Shown piece by piece: positions 48,700 through 61,594 of a stretch of 64,000 nucleotides of DNA. The stretch's first letter is position 1, and each line of letters opens with the position of its first letter. Source of the DNA: Dermanyssus gallinae (lineage: Eukaryota; Arthropoda; Arachnida; Mesostigmata; Dermanyssidae); NCBI GenBank assembly GCA_003439945.1, contig QVRM01005375.1:682001-746000 (forward strand). Reading direction: 5' to 3'. The notes under the pieces were generated by a model, which worked only from the letters and a program-made list of their open reading frames with translations, searched no databases and was not told the origin of the DNA. The translations under genes were made by a program, and so were the position numbers.

Positions 48700-49470
48700 A
48701 CGATGCGTTACAGCTAAATAAGCGGCCCACAGAACCGGGTTCCTGCATAGCAGAACGGAGGATGCGCAATAGCATAACTGTCCTTGTCGTCCGAGGGAGA
48801 GAGAGAACCCGCTTTATTTATGTGGCAAAATATCTCTTCAGGTGAGCAATGTTTGCCGCCAAGAGATGTGTCCACACTGTTGCTGTAAAAGCACTAGGGC
48901 ACAAGCACGCAGGGACAGTTGCGTAACGCGCCTCACTTCCAAATACATTTGCCCGGCACCTGTCACCAATTTGCTGTGCAAAGGTCGTGCCCATATAGTG
49001 AGCCGAATAAAACTTCACTGCTTTTGTTTTCCGTGAATTTATTTGGAAACTTTTGTTGCGAAGATAAGCCACCATGCCCGCAATTCTGCGGATAGCTTCG
49101 AGGTCGCGATGGGCGACTAAGATGTCGTCCGCGCATATAACGACAACAGCATTTCCGAATTTAGTTTTAGGTGTCACCACTCCACATATCCACTTCCAGG
49201 CAGGAGATGGAAAACACTCACAAGAGAGAAGCACTTACGCAAGCGTGCCGAATTGAGTCGACTAATAAATTGCGGAGCGCTTTGTCGAATACCGTGATGC
49301 AATCAACGAGATACGGAGAAACTCTCTCTTTTTACGAATGTTCTGTCGACAGACTAGGTATGTCTATCACGGGCACGCAAAGTTGAACAGGTAAGGAATC
49401 AGAATTTTTCTGAAGTGCGTGCTTTAAAGATTTTGTCGAAGTTCCAGACGAATGCACGACCCAAAGGTCG
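48700..49470 (-). pseudogene. Non-LTR retrotransposon fragment A4 (RT palm)
   Basis: On minus: a KALRNLLVDSIRHA-like block (as in A1/A2), then FGNAVVVICADDILVAHRD, in which YADD has become CADD; both Asp are kept. Then QINSRKTKAVKF, HYMGTTFAQQIGDRCRA, and HLKRYFATYIKRVLSLPR. All match A1 and A2 block by block, so it belongs to the same family on the opposite strand. Motif B between the blocks is lost, and stops and frameshifts occur. Confidence 0.75.
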
Positions 49471-49479
49471 CCTTATTAT

Positions 49480-50500
49480 AAGCTTTGCATACGCAACAGC
49501 AAACTGGTTGGTTGCAATTCTGTCTGATATGACTGGTGTAACCACAGCATCGACATCGCGGACGAGTTAGTTAGTCTCCATTCCGACTGACTGATCTGAA
49601 CGGTAGTTGAGGTAGCAATAAAGTTGCGATCCTGTAAAAAACCACGTCATGTGTCTTAAACACAAAATCGTTGCTCAGCTCGGTTCTCTCCTTAACTCGG
49701 ATCGTAGCAATTGCTTCCTTAGCTGCCAAAGGTTTTCTGCCAGCGTCTACTTTACGTCATCCTGCATCATTCGCCGCTTCAAGCGGTGTTCCACTAACAA
49801 CAAGTAAGTTTCTTTGAAAGTCCATAATCAAGTCGGAGTCGCCTACAACTAGAGCCACACTGTCATCGCTGTCGCCGTTCTACAGTGGCTATTCACCAGC
49901 TAACCGTATTTTTGCTGCCAGGGCTGTCAATTTCTCCCCTTCTCTTTGCAGCAGTCTTACTCAGCTGCTAAGACAGGCCGTTAACCTTTCGTTAGTTGTT
50001 TTTCTCCTCGCCCATCTCCACTGGGTGCGTCGTTGATATCGTTATATAACACGACGGTCGCAGCGTAAATGAACGGGAAGTGGACAAAATTGGACAGAAC
50101 ACGGATCTCGGTAAAGAAACATCTGCACTATTCAAAAACGCGAACATTCGAAAAGGAAACTCTGGATTATTTGCATGAACCTTGCTTACCGCTATTCTAT
50201 TAGAGTCTTATGTCCGGCCTTGTTCAGAAACTTTGCTCGAAAAGGTAGAATTATTTCAGAAGCACGGTGCACACCGTGGTCGTTTACCGCTCTCGTTTTA
50301 AGCTTGTCTCTGTACTGCGGAAAACATTTTAGTTGCTTTCTAAGCTCCTCTGGACAGGGAGAACATCTCGAGTGGACTGGTTTCCCGCAATGACCGAAAA
50401 GTGAATGTCCAATAAATTCCTCGAGCTTCTAATCCGAGTAGCCGTTGTCGTGTTTCGATCCTGCAGTCTCACAGCAATCCAAATATAGGTAGGGGAGGAA
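49480..50500. other. No gene seen
   Basis: No supported feature between the A4 and D1 fragments. Confidence 0.4.
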
Positions 50501-50509
50501 CCTTGGAGG

Positions 50510-51225
50510 TGGACGATACCATCAACAGTCTCCCCTAGAAACTGTTATCCTAACCACACTTCGACGAGAGAGATTTTTGCCGTACTTTTTTTTGTTAGGG
50601 GGTACACAAATGCGTTGGCGGGTAGTGTGGGTCTCGACGCCGGCAAAGGGTACTGGACTCCATCCTAATCGCGTGTAATACCCAGTAAAAACCACATTGC
50701 CCTCAGACGCCAACAGATCTCTTGGCAGCTGATCTGCAAGCACCAATAGAACGTCTGTCCTAACCGTTCTGTGTTCTCTGCAGACGCGCATAGCCATGAT
50801 CCTCTGGGCGGCTCACAAGGCACTGCGATTGCGACTTGCGCACAACGCCATGGCCGCCTACAGCGACGCTGCATACAGTGCCGTTGATTCGGCGACTGAC
50901 GCCAGAAGGCGGCGCAAGGATCGCCCGCGCGTCCCTCGCGTGGGAGGATAGGAGATAGGTTCAGAGACACCTGGGCGATATTCCTTGTTATGTGGTGGAT
51001 GTGCTGCCCCCCCCCTTTCCCCCCCGCCGCCCCCCCGAGAGCCCAGTATCAAGGTGAACCCTAAGATATCTGGCAGTTTTCTGCACTATGATCTCCTGGC
51101 CGGCAACCTCTAGCCGGAACCACCGAGTACGCTCACGCCTGTCAGATACAACGCCTCGGTCTTCTGTGAGACAGGCAGGGGATGGTTAGCCTCCATACGG
51201 GATATTTCCTAGTGGAGTTTCCGCA
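50510..51225 (-). pseudogene. R1-like non-LTR retrotransposon fragment D1
   Basis: On minus, frames together read: PVSQKTEALYLTGVS, PARRS/GQEIIVQKTARYLRVHL (the G..i....ARYLGV.LD block after the RT palm), then SLRRLLASVAESTALYAASL, AAQRIMAMRVCREHRTV, and TDVLLVLADQLPRDLL. The last blocks are typical of R1/Jockey-type thumb and connection sequences (AYRTVS.....L.G..P). The catalytic palm is absent. Several frame breaks; the GC-rich stretch 51008-51035 includes C-runs where length error could cause some of them. Confidence 0.7.
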
Positions 51226-54200
51226 TTGGCTTTTGCCCCGCTTGAACGAGTTTCAGAGCAGGAATCCAAGGTGTAACCATGGCTTTTACTGAGGACGAGA
51301 TATATGATGCGCTAGCTAATGTTTGAGTTACCGTCGTATGGCGCCTTACCTTTCAACGCAGACGGGCAAGGTATCGCTCAATGAAGTGTGTCAACTGTAA
51401 AGGATCTCACACGGCTGGTTCCCTCACGTGTCCACGACAAACCGTGTCATAATGGTAGCTGGGGCCATCCGACAAGTGCAGACGGTTAATCCTTCTGCAG
51501 ACGTCACAGAAGAAGCGCAGTATTCGATTCCTGCGAGAAATTTTATACGTGGTGCCACGGATGACAAACCGGCTTTGCGGCCAATCTCATTAATTTAGGA
51601 CGGAAGCGCGCTTATAATGAAAGGCGACAACTCTGTCAGCAATCTAGGGATACCAAAAAACGTGTTGGGTGCTCTAAGAAGAATAAGAAGAGGACTTCTT
51701 AGGCACGTGTCTGTCAGACATCCCGGCGTCTGGAGCACTGAGGTAACCCACGATCACTGGTACAGTGGACACCGTCTGACTTGCAAGACTAGTCCGAGTG
51801 TTGCCCAAGGTGGTCAGAGCATCCGTCGAGGGAAACTCATGAAAGTCTTGTTAAAGATCGCCTCGAACAACTATACCGCAGCCTGATATTCACTGTTTTC
51901 TTTAGCACCAGGCCAAGCTGCCTTTTCCACAGGTCAGAAACAACGTGCGTTCCCTCACAGTGAATATCAAAATGAACTTGGCGACTTTTTGCATGGTTTT
52001 AAACATCCCCTCTCCCGACGATGCTGCCATTTTCTCGTACCATGTGGTCCTTCCCCAGGTGCTCTACATCTGGCCTTGACTTCTTCAGGCCTCGACTCCT
52101 TCAGGACCTGCTGTTCCGGGCCCAAGGATCTACCGCCGACAGGCTGACAAATTCAGTAGGAATGGTAATAGATATTCTTCAGTGGCGGTTTCCCTCTGAA
52201 GTCTTCCTACCATTTTTATTCGGACTACGAACGAGCTTTGCTTTGAAGAAAAAAGATGGCTCTCTTCACCCGATCGCATAATCGTCTGCACTCTGGAGGT
52301 TAGCTTCGAGGGTAGGGTGCGCTGCCAGCAAAGTTGCGTTATTATCGGTAATTGGTCTTCATCAGTAGGGTTTTGCAACTATTGGCGATACAAGAAATGG
52401 AATCAACACCTCCCGCACCTTCATGAACTCCCGCAGTGGATCGATCGTTCCAGCTAAGCTAGATTTTAAGGATGTCATTAAGATTGTCAGCAGAGACCAT
52501 TTGCTGAACGAGGCGAACTACTACACCCAGCAAATGTTTCAGCAGGTGCGTACGGCTCGCGCACAACCGTCGCACTTAGTCTTGCTAGGTTACACTATGT
52601 TTTGCAGTCCGACCATTAACAGGGAGACCTTTTAGGTTCGTCTTTGCTCTCGTATGCGTAAAGGACTTGGTCTACTCCTTACAGTGCCCTCTAAATATCT
52701 GGTACATGAACGATGGTGTGCTTGGGAGTGACCTAGCCACGGTTATCGGTGATATTCAATTCAAAATATTTATTTTACTCAAATTTAGTATTTTCTAAAT
52801 TTCTTTTTTTCCGCTTCTGCGTGACTACTACGCAAAGCCACACTAGTTTTACTCCCAGCCCCCATCTTTTTCTACCTAACATCATCTCCCATATCAATAG
52901 GTGTTCCCTGCACCGCGACTTAACTCCTCTCTATTAAAATTGTGTCTTCCTGGTTAACTAATGACATCGATTGATCGGCTAAAACACCAACTTTAAAGTT
53001 CACTGCGCCATTGGCCTGCTCAGTTGTCTCGTTGGCATCCCCATGCTTACTGGGGGCCTTCCAGTTATCGATACACGCATACCTTTGCTGCGTACGGACG
53101 TGGTCCGGCGTTCATTGCACGGGAATGACCAAAGTGGTTGTTTTTGTTGGCATTTTCGGGACGCTCTCTCGCCCTTACGATTGTGCTAACCACAGTTTCG
53201 AAAAGTTGCACTGCAGTTCACTCAGTCTGCCGCTCAACGTCTTGTCCCCTGGCTTTATTCCTGGGTGTCACCAGCTCCACGCGCAACATAATTGGGAAGC
53301 ACGGGGTTCAGTTCCACGGGGGTTGGTATAGACAATCCCGTGAAACACTTTTAAGCAGCCTCCCCTACTAGCGTTCACCCGCTTTTCTGCCCGGGAGTGA
53401 GCATTTCGAACATTCGATCGTCTTTCTGCTAGCAGACAACCGACTGGTGATACTCGCAGTGTACCCTTAATTTCGAGGAGGTGTGTGGCCTATCCTTAAC
53501 CCCAACAAAATGCGAGGGCTATGTCATGGGCCTCGAGGATGATCCCCCGGGGGTATATTAGATTTTTTCCAGAAGAGCTACTTTGGGTAGTGAATATCCT
53601 TGGCCACACGCCAGGCGAACCTATTATTGATGCGCTCCGTTCCTGCAACGCATTTAGACATACACATTATTTGGCTTCTGCGATTGTTTGGATGCACTTC
53701 ACAAAAATGATCAATAAGACTTGCGACCACAAGCTGAGCTAAAACCCGTCTATCATTTTTAATGAGTGTGCCCGTTAAGGGCGCTACGATCTAAGATCGT
53801 GCTTTTCGACGGCCCGGATAACTCACTTGCTTAGGGGGGCTGACTTGACTGAGGGCATTCCAGTCTTAAACGAGTGGACTTTGATGACACCGAAGGTGTT
53901 TCTTAACTCACGACCCGATACAAGCTTGCAAGATGCTCGACTCTGTCGCAACGACTGCTTCTGCCATACATAGCCTCCTCTGTGTCCCAGGCGTTGGAAG
54001 AAGTAAAGCTGCAAAGCAGGCAAATAGATTAGCGAACTCACTTTGGCGGCCTTACTGGAGTGATTGACCTCCTTGTGCGGTTTCGTGCCTGCTAACACTT
54101 TCCCAGAAGGGCTGGTCAATCCCTCTTCAAGAAAAGGTATTTGCACGTCCTTTCGAGCAAGCTCTCACTACGGTTGACAAAGCCAGACTCCGAGCGGCCT

Positions 54201-54898
54201 GTGCGAATAGCGCCGGTGCCTGGTTACCCGTCTTCCCAGTACTCACTTAGCCACCCTGCTAAATTATCACACTGTTCGGATTAGTGTTGGGATACGCCTG
54301 GAACTAAATCTCGTATCCTTCTATCGTTGGCGATCAAGTGAAGCCATAGGCACATCATGGCCTTTCTTGCGCAGGACGTCGGGTCCGACATGCAGCACTT
54401 ACCGAAACATGTAGCCCAGTCTTGAGTCATAAGCCAATATTCCCTGCTGTCTCGAGCAACGTGTCCTCTGTAGGGCTGTTGGAAAGAGACCGGACGGACT
54501 GACCCTTGCGTCCTTCGAGATGGGTAGCATGCTGGTATGGGATGCAACCGTTCCTGGCTCCTAAGCTCCTTCAGTGGTAAGTGGGAGAGCGGATCATGTT
54601 AATGGAGGCTAATAAGTGCAGAAAATGTGCCAGTCCCACATTACCTACTCCCACAACCCGCTTCCACCCGCTGACATTAGAAACTCTGGGTGGACCTGGC
54701 CCGAAGATATACAAACGTATTCAACGAGTCGGCAAGGCGCTTAACCGTTTGATAGGGGACGCTTTTAGAGCTATCGAGTACCTGCATCAACGAGTATGGC
54801 TGGACATGCGGCCGGGTAACGCCGCAGCCTGGAACTATGACAGACTAGACACGGCCGTCCCTAGAGAACGTATGACGTTTTAATTTATTTGATCCGGT
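51226..54898 (+). pseudogene. Non-LTR retrotransposon copy B2 (ORF1 end, RT and post-RT region)
   Basis: Parallel to B1 in block order. ORF1's end is at 51240-51590 (CVNCKGSHTAGSLTC, QTVNPSADVTEEAQ, GATDDKPA). The RT follows: LKKKDGSLHPIA (52232), KLDFKDVIKIVSRDHLLNEA (52453, motif A), and YMNDGVLGSDLATVIGDI at 52702, where the catalytic YMDD has become YMND. That substitution, together with stops, would inactivate it. About 600 bp of unrelated-looking sequence (52760-53380) interrupts the RT. Connection segment KCEGYVMGL is at 53510. The post-RT region follows (54000-54860), ending NRLIGDAFRAIEYL, RPGNAAAWN. The 3' UTR shares tttatttgatccggtgt with B1 and runs straight into a TA array. It is the longest element in the window. 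Confidence 0.85.
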
Positions 54899-54920
54899 GT
54901 ATATATATATATATATATAT
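54899..54920. repeat. (TA)n array
   Basis: Eleven TA units joining the B2 3' end to the mariner terminus. Confidence 0.9.
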
Positions 54921-55870
54921 ACGAGGGAGAATTAAGAAATTCGGATACGAATTTATAAGAAATCAAAGTATTTCTTTAGCTTTCCAAAGTGTTTTTTCCT
55001 TACACTAACTCCCGCCCGCGGCAGTGCACTTGGGCCACATCTTCGAGATATTTTTTAAACGCGTATTTCGGAAACGAGTCAAGTTGACCCTACAAATGTT
55101 CCTTGATCTCCTCTAAGGTCTTAAAACGTTGTCCGTTATTTGTTATGTGTGGGCGCAAGCAGTAAAAAGCCGCATGGAGCCAGGTCCGCAAGTGTGGAGG
55201 TTGCAGAAATATAAAGATCAAATTGTTTGTCAGATAGTCCGAAATTAGTAACGATGTGTGTGTCGGCGCCTTGTCGTGACGGAGAATCCTAAAATTGTTC
55301 GTCCAGAGTTCAAGCTTCTTGTTTCGGACGATCTCACGCATTTTTTTTTATCTTGCGGTAGTATTTCTTATTGACCGTAGAACCAGATGATGTATGGAAA
55401 AGAACAGCCAGAAGAACCTTCGTACGAAGATGTGCGCTATCTGACTTTCCTTGGAAGCACCGCTGGATTGAGCTCTGGTCTCGGTGTCGTGAGCATATAC
55501 CGCCCATGATGGTTAAATTCGGACATTTGCCGAAGGACTTTTATTTTCTGAAAATGCAACATCTTTGAAACGACCTTCACTGGTCCCCTGGCTCCATGTG
55601 ATTAGTAAAGACACACTAATCCATCAACTTTTTCAGCTATCTACCTGATAGCAAATCGGCGATTGTTGACTATGATATCACAAACTTTTTGACGCCTTCT
55701 CCTATTATTGACGTCGACGGTCTTCCCAAACGGGAATCATCTTCGGTCCGCCTACATCCGTCGCAAAATCGACGGTGCGACGTATACACCGTGTTCCGAG
55801 ATACTACTTGATTACCATAAGCAGCTGTAACATTTCCACCACTTTAGAACATATAGTTTGGTTTTAACAC
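54921..55870 (-). mobile_element. Mariner-type DNA transposon, decayed
   Basis: The left terminus reads acgagggagaattaagaaat immediately after the TA array. On minus, transposase blocks appear in order but in several frames: LQLLMVI...SRTRC near 55830, EDDSRLGRPST near 55735, VCDIIVNNRRFAIRQIAEKV near 55680 (helix-turn-helix region), TVNKKYYRKIKK near 55370, LELWTNNFRILRHDKAPTHT near 55300, and TLEEIKEHL at 55090. In H-D-K-A-P-T-H-T the usual DNAPAH is changed at the second position, but the Asp remains. The segment with the first catalytic Asp seems lost between 55400 and 55600. No matching right terminus was found. Confidence 0.8.
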
Positions 55871-55879
55871 AAAACCTCA

Positions 55880-56835
55880 ATTGTTAGCTTTTTAAAAATC
55901 GCCGAGCCTTGTTTTCTTCATTTGAACCAAACTCAAACAACAAGCGTCACCATAGATTGGTGCGAAACAGCCTATGTGTAGCTGATTATTTCTAACTTCT
56001 GGAACTTTTTGATCCTCCATCGTATGTAAAAAAACAGGCAGCGGTGAAACGGGTGATCGCCTTTTTTGCAACGACAAAAACCCTTAAATTAACTGCAATT
56101 GTTGAAAATATGTTAATCATGAAAATGTTGAGCTTGATAATAAATGATTGAATTTCAATTTCTTCATTTTCATTTATTTGCCGCCTAGAGAAAACGGTCC
56201 TATTGAAAAAAAAAATGCGACATTGCAAATGCGTCGTAACACACACGTACGGGGCCACGTAATCTCATAAGGCCTGTGTATCTCCAATAACCGGCCTGCT
56301 AGGCATATGTGCACCAGCGTATGCGTGTCGTGCCTTATATCTACATGTGCTGTATGACGTGCCAGTTTAGTAAAACGTTGTTTTTAATCTACACAAAGTA
56401 ATATAACGAAACCGCGTTCCAGCCCACGTAGCCTGATATTTTGATATTTTGCGTCAAAAATGACAAAGCTTTACAATAGGATACAATATAGCTGATATAA
56501 AAGGGTGACATGTGTATTTAGGTATACATGCCAAGCGAACAATAAATCAAAATAGCTTTACAATTTTCTAAGACCTGCGTCTTAATGAGGCTTTTCCATA
56601 GAAGGCCCTCAGGAATATCTTACTTAAGTAATGAAAACAGTTCTTGCATCCAAAAACTCTGCTTCTTTGTGCAACAGCGCAATAGTCCACGTGTGTCTTA
56701 TTTTCATAGCGTAGAAAGCCCAAGGATTTCTCAGAGCTAACAAGGTGTCAGCAAAGGGCGTTCCTCTCGATGACAAAACTAACGAAACCTTCGAAATAAA
56801 TCGGTCCGAGAAAGAAAAAAAAATAATTTGCTTAA
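55880..56835. other. No gene seen
   Basis: Short frames only. The right terminus of the mariner copy should lie here if complete, but none was recognised. Confidence 0.4.
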
Positions 56836-56841
56836 GATAAC

Positions 56842-57162
56842 TTGTTGAAGTCCAACATTAATGCTGTATGCGACAATGCTGTAAAGCATGTTAAAGGCAA
56901 AGTAGAAGAACCGCGCTTTTTTCGAGCAGGAGAGCCCATTATTATTACAGATGACACTGAAGACCACGCAATTTTGCTCAATTTGCAGACACTGAACGGG
57001 GTGTACGTAACCACCAGAGCTAGTGATTCGAAATCGGCAGTTAAAGGCAAAATAGCAGTAGTACTTAGCTTTATTAACCGATGGTTGGTTTACAATATTG
57101 CGCGTACAGAGACACATAGGTTCACTCCAAATACTTTTAAAAGTAATAAATATAAAGTTTAA
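56842..57162 (+). pseudogene. Possible retrotransposon ORF1-like remnant
   Basis: A 106-codon frame beginning in the middle of coding-like text: EEPRFFRAGEPIIITDDTED, then LLNLQTLNGVYVTTRASDSK. The LL.L..LNGV.VT.R.S pattern resembles the RNA-binding region of some non-LTR ORF1 proteins, and an RT fragment follows 50 bp later on the same strand. The resemblance is weak; it could be an unrelated frame. Confidence 0.3.
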
Positions 57163-57204
57163 AGCAAAATATTGTTTAGCATACCGCTGCTTTCAACAAA
57201 TCAG

Positions 57205-57950
57205 ACTGCCTTGATTGACGCAAACACTAGAGCAAATTTACTCAAAAACACCCAAACACCTTACGGATCCAGCGAACCCTAACGCACCGACGCCGGCACC
57301 TCCAACGTCTCAACTTCACGTAGCGACTGAGGAGATTCAAAACGCCTTTACAAGTTTTCCAAACAGTTTTACTGGCGGTACGGATGACCTCGCCCTTGGC
57401 ATCTGAAGGATCTCATAGGTTGCCGCCGGGGTGACAGCAATTCTCTGTTGCAAGCGTTACGTAATTTCGTACTTTTAACAGTCAAGATTCCTTCAGGCCA
57501 AGATTCCTTCAGTGAAAGAGCCCCCGATATGTGCGTCAACAGTCTCCGACGCTCAGGCTGGTAGATACTGATCCACCGTCAAAGCGCATGTATTAAAGAT
57601 GATTGTTCGAGTTTCGTCCGAACCCAGGACATCCAATATCACCACGGGAACGGGGCCGTCTGCGAGTATAGGACGCAACGGTTTCGTGAACACTGGCCAG
57701 CAGTTATATTGCGTGCACGAGACGGGAAGTTGGCACCAGCGCACGACATGCTGAAAAACGCAATTCGTCGAAGTACAGAGAGCTGTCGCCGCAGTACATA
57801 ATTTAGGTGATCGCTGTTGATACGTAAATGAAACCAAAAACTGACTCTAATAGGTAAGAAGTATTCGCGAGCCAGCGAGTACCTATTGCAGCGTGTCTTC
57901 ATGGAGGTTCAACGCAGAAATGCAGTGATCTGAATGTCAGAAATGCTGTA
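57205..57950 (+). pseudogene. Lineage B non-LTR fragment with internal deletion
   Basis: Starts at the RT entry: EEIQNAFTSFPNSFTGGTDDL, continuing in the next frame as a HLKDLIGC-like and LRNFVLLTVKIPS-like segment. This matches the family pattern ..I..AL.SFP..S..GPDGLRP.HL..L. Then the RT core is missing, and post-RT text follows: DATVS..LASSYIACTRREVG (WDAT motif with a stop), and finally EYLLQRVFMEVQRRNAVI. So the RT palm has been deleted internally. It is the most 3' of the B-type copies and distinct from B1/B2 in sequence. Confidence 0.6.
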
Positions 57951-58559
57951 TTAAGTAATATCCAATATTGGACTATTAAAATTTGCAATTTCAAAGAAAT
58001 TGGTCGTTTTTTTCGTATTAAATGCGATTCTCGGCAAAGAAATCAAATATTAAAATGTACGGCGGGTGAACAAACCCCGTGAGGAGAGCCGACGTAGGTG
58101 TAACGCGGCCTTTTGACATTCATGAAGATTGTACCACAGAGAAAAGCACGCCAGCGTGTTTCCACATATTGAGCTGTTGTAGCCTAGCGTATTTTCATAC
58201 GATCAAAGCTCGTCCGGCCAGTAAATAACCAACTTTCCGCAAAAGGCGCAAAGATGGCATTACTTAAAATAACGGTCATGGGCGGGGGCAGAGCTGCTGC
58301 GTTGCTACTTGTGATCATGATGATTATGATAGGGAAAAGCCTCGACAATTTGGCAGTGGACACGCCTTAGTTGGAGAGGTGAATAGACAACACAAGACCG
58401 ATGAGTGCGTCTTGATCCAACCACATGTCGGTATCGACGCCGATACGTGTATATTCGGGTTTATATACTCCTATATGGTGAGATCAAACCCATTCGCCGC
58501 GATGGACATTTGGCTACAAGCGACAATGTTCATTGCTGTGAGAGGCCATAAGAGTTTGT

Positions 58560-58990
58560 ACACTCTTTCTCATACTTGGGTCTTCGGATTCATTATATGA
58601 GAACGTCACTCACGGCACACGTTAAAGCTATTGTGAGTTCGGCACTGGCAGCTCTCTACGGAGGGGTCGGAAGTATTCGATACAGCAGTGCGCCTGTTTA
58701 TGCTGAATACTCTACCAAAGTTGGTGTATAGTTTAGACAGAGTGTGGCAAATTTCGATTTTTGATTTGCTTGAGAAGTGTTTCACACGATACATAGAACG
58801 AGTGCTCTGTCTTTCAATTAGGGCGAGAAGCCGCTTTGTGTATGTATTGTTGGACTGTGTGCCAATGATGGAGATGCTTCGGCTAAGCTTGTAAAGACCT
58901 GTAACGGAACCAGTTAACCAGTTTTTGGGAGAGTGGCGACGCAAAGTCATGGAGGCAGCGCCGGAAGGAAAAGCGCTGAGCGTCTTTAAA
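58560..58990 (+). pseudogene. Non-LTR retrotransposon fragment A3 (post-RT region)
   Basis: Frames read GLHYMRT..LTAHVKAIV near 58590, RLFMLNTLPKLVYSLDRVW (58690), LLEKCFTRYIERVLCLSI, and ARSRFVYVLLDCVPMMEM. The last corresponds to ARNRFVYLLAGCEPTVEKI of A2, then RPVTEPVNQFL in A2's SPITEPLQYFL position. So it is a divergent relative of lineage A, thumb/connection part only, on plus. Several frameshifts. Confidence 0.65.
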
Positions 58991-58994
58991 TGTT

Positions 58995-61405
58995 CATGAT
59001 TTTGGACCAGGAGGGTCTGCGATGACCGGGATCCGAAGGCATCAAAAATTTATTGGCAAATATTTATTACCCTAACTACTAGTACTATAGAACCCTGCCC
59101 ACACAGAGCTCAAGGTCGGTACCCCCCGTAATTTGGGACCTACAAATATATCAAGCTGGTACTCAAATCAAGCCGACTCAGGTGTGACTCGCAAATGCAT
59201 ACTATGAGAAAAACAGGCCATGCTCAAATGGGCCCTATCAGGGCAGGCTACACCGGGATTCGTCCAGGAACACTTTCACAATGGTGTTACCGCCATCGGC
59301 GCGGCTGCGGATGAACTCAGCCATATCTCAAAGCCAGTTCCGTGGAACGAACTGAACAGAACCAGTACTGTGCCTTCGAAACTAAAGCGAATCCCTTAAT
59401 ACATTTAGATACCTGCGCAGCGCTATACACAGCTTTGGAATATTTTTGAGAGGATACTAGTCAATGCAACTGGCCGGTAATTACTTGGGTCGCTACGTGA
59501 AACGTTTTCCTTGGATGCTGAGATAATGTTATTATAGATAGAGAAATATATGCGCTAAACAAATTGCAACAAAAAGCTTGCCACTTTCAAGTACTTACTC
59601 TCCTCAGATTAATTGCCCTCCTGGTTTTCCTCGGACTAATTGGTCTTGTTTGCAGGTGCTCCGGGATCAATACTCCAGTGAAAAAGAGAAGGCAGTTTTT
59701 GTTTTGTTGCTCTTTACCTGTAAAGAATTTCTGAATGTGTACCTATTTTTTTTCTGTCTCGGAACAAGCCGTCCTATACATATTTTCGAGCTCCTCATTC
59801 CACCAAGGGTTTGCTGACTTCCGCGCTAGTGGCGCTCGTGTTTTGAGTGGAAAGTTTCTGTGATAATGGCTAAATAATAAAGTTGGATAATTAAGCCCAA
59901 CTAGACGGACAGTAAATATAGAGTAGTTAGCAAAACCAAATATGCGTCGTCAATAATTTTATTGTGAGCTCAGGTCGTTTACTGCAGTTGTCGTGTAAAT
60001 CGGGTGTGTAATGTCAGACAATTCCGACGCATTAACGCAACGTAATCGATATTTAAGTTGAAATCGTGTCCAAAAACCCAAGTGTTATCAATACATGGAT
60101 TGGAAAATTAACCCATAATACAAGTTATGTGAGGTAGAAAGGCTGACGGGCACCGGAAAGAGGATAGATCGCTTTGGGCTGCGGAGACACACAGCACATC
60201 GACATTTAAGTCGCGCGCTATGATAATGAGCTACTCCCCATCAAAGTATGTACCAATGCAAAACAAGCTCATTAACACAATCTACTGTAATACAATAAAC
60301 CACAAATACGAATGTCTTTAGACACTAAGTCAAGATGCATACACGCCAGATTTGCACGTTTTCGTCATCCTTAGAGAAGGCCTTATCCTCTAGAATTGTG
60401 GCGGGACCGACAATTTCGGCACGAACTATTTTGTGTAGAATGTAAAAATTTAACTTGCCAGGTCTATGCCACGATTTAGACATACATAAAATGGTATTTT
60501 CAAATCATTTTTTGGTTGCTAATTGACGATAAAATAGCTTTTGTCACACAATTGAATTGAGCACGCGCATGTATATGCAAATGTAGCAGATGAATAGCTA
60601 CTTGTGGCATGCCTTCTATTGTTGTTGTCGTCGTTGTTGGCATACATTTCCCAGTAAGATATTCTCCTGAGTCTATGCTCATAGTTACTTGTTAGTGATT
60701 TGCTGCTTTCTTCGTTCCGTCCCTTTTCGGGAGTGATCCTTCTTCGTCTTTTACTTGATCGTGTAACAGTCTTCTATTCTTGTTCATATTGTTCTTGCCG
60801 CTGGCACCGTTTTCTTCAGTATCAATGTCCTTTCTTCCTCCTATCATCACTGACGTGAACTGGTGCACATGTTGTGTCGTCTGGTCACGCGCTTTCTTCA
60901 ACGCTTTTATCTTTTATCTTTTTGTTTTCTGTTACACTTCCGGTGGTGCTGTTATCGGCTCGAGCCGTCAGTTGTTTCTTATTGTCGTTGGTCGTGGTGG
61001 GAGGCACGTACCGTAAAGCACACTTACAATTGTCGTTGTGTGAGCTGTAGCGGCCTCTGTTGGCATGGACCGAGCAGAAACCAGGACAAGCGAGTAGATG
61101 CACACCTGGCATCCGTTTAAAGGTATTATGAAGCGACAAATTTTAGAGAAGGTGCTAAACACACATCACCCTAATGAGCAAATGTTCGGCATCTGAAGCA
61201 GTTTTCTGCGATGTGTTCCGTTTGGATATGCCACGCTCAGAGGCAGGGACGACGTGTACGGCCCCGAATTCCCCATTCCAACACGCTATTTGCATGTCAA
61301 CGCGGTACTTGAAATTCGAAGTTTAGGTGCAAGTTCTCCTTAAAGCAACCGTGCGGAACCTTGAGACGTAAACGTAATGATGTACTTTCTTAGTTACTAG
61401 TCGCC
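58995..61405. other. No gene seen
   Basis: Short frames; a small TTG patch at 60615-60640. Nothing supports a gene. Confidence 0.4.
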
Positions 61406-61412
61406 ATTGAAC

Positions 61413-61587
61413 CTGGAGCCGTGGTGCATTCCCCTACGCCACGCGACCGAAGAAGACGCATAGGTGCGCGGGTTCGAGCCCCACCATTGCACATTTGTAC
61501 CTATGGGGATCCGTCTATGAAGCAATGCGAAAAACAGTCTCAGGGACGTTAAATCTTGGCTGAGGGCCAGCCCGAAGAGTTTTTTTC
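61413..61587 (+). mobile_element. tRNA-derived SINE, copy 3
   Basis: Same family as copies 1 and 2, here on plus: B box GGTTCGAGCC at 61471-61480, an A-box region near 61417-61427 with substitutions (GCCGTGGTGC), then body blocks cacatttgta, atggggatcc, gaagcaatgcgaaaa, ttaaatcttggctga, ending gcccgaagag. It lies immediately upstream of the D2 element. Confidence 0.85.
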
Positions 61588-61594
61588 GGCCACT

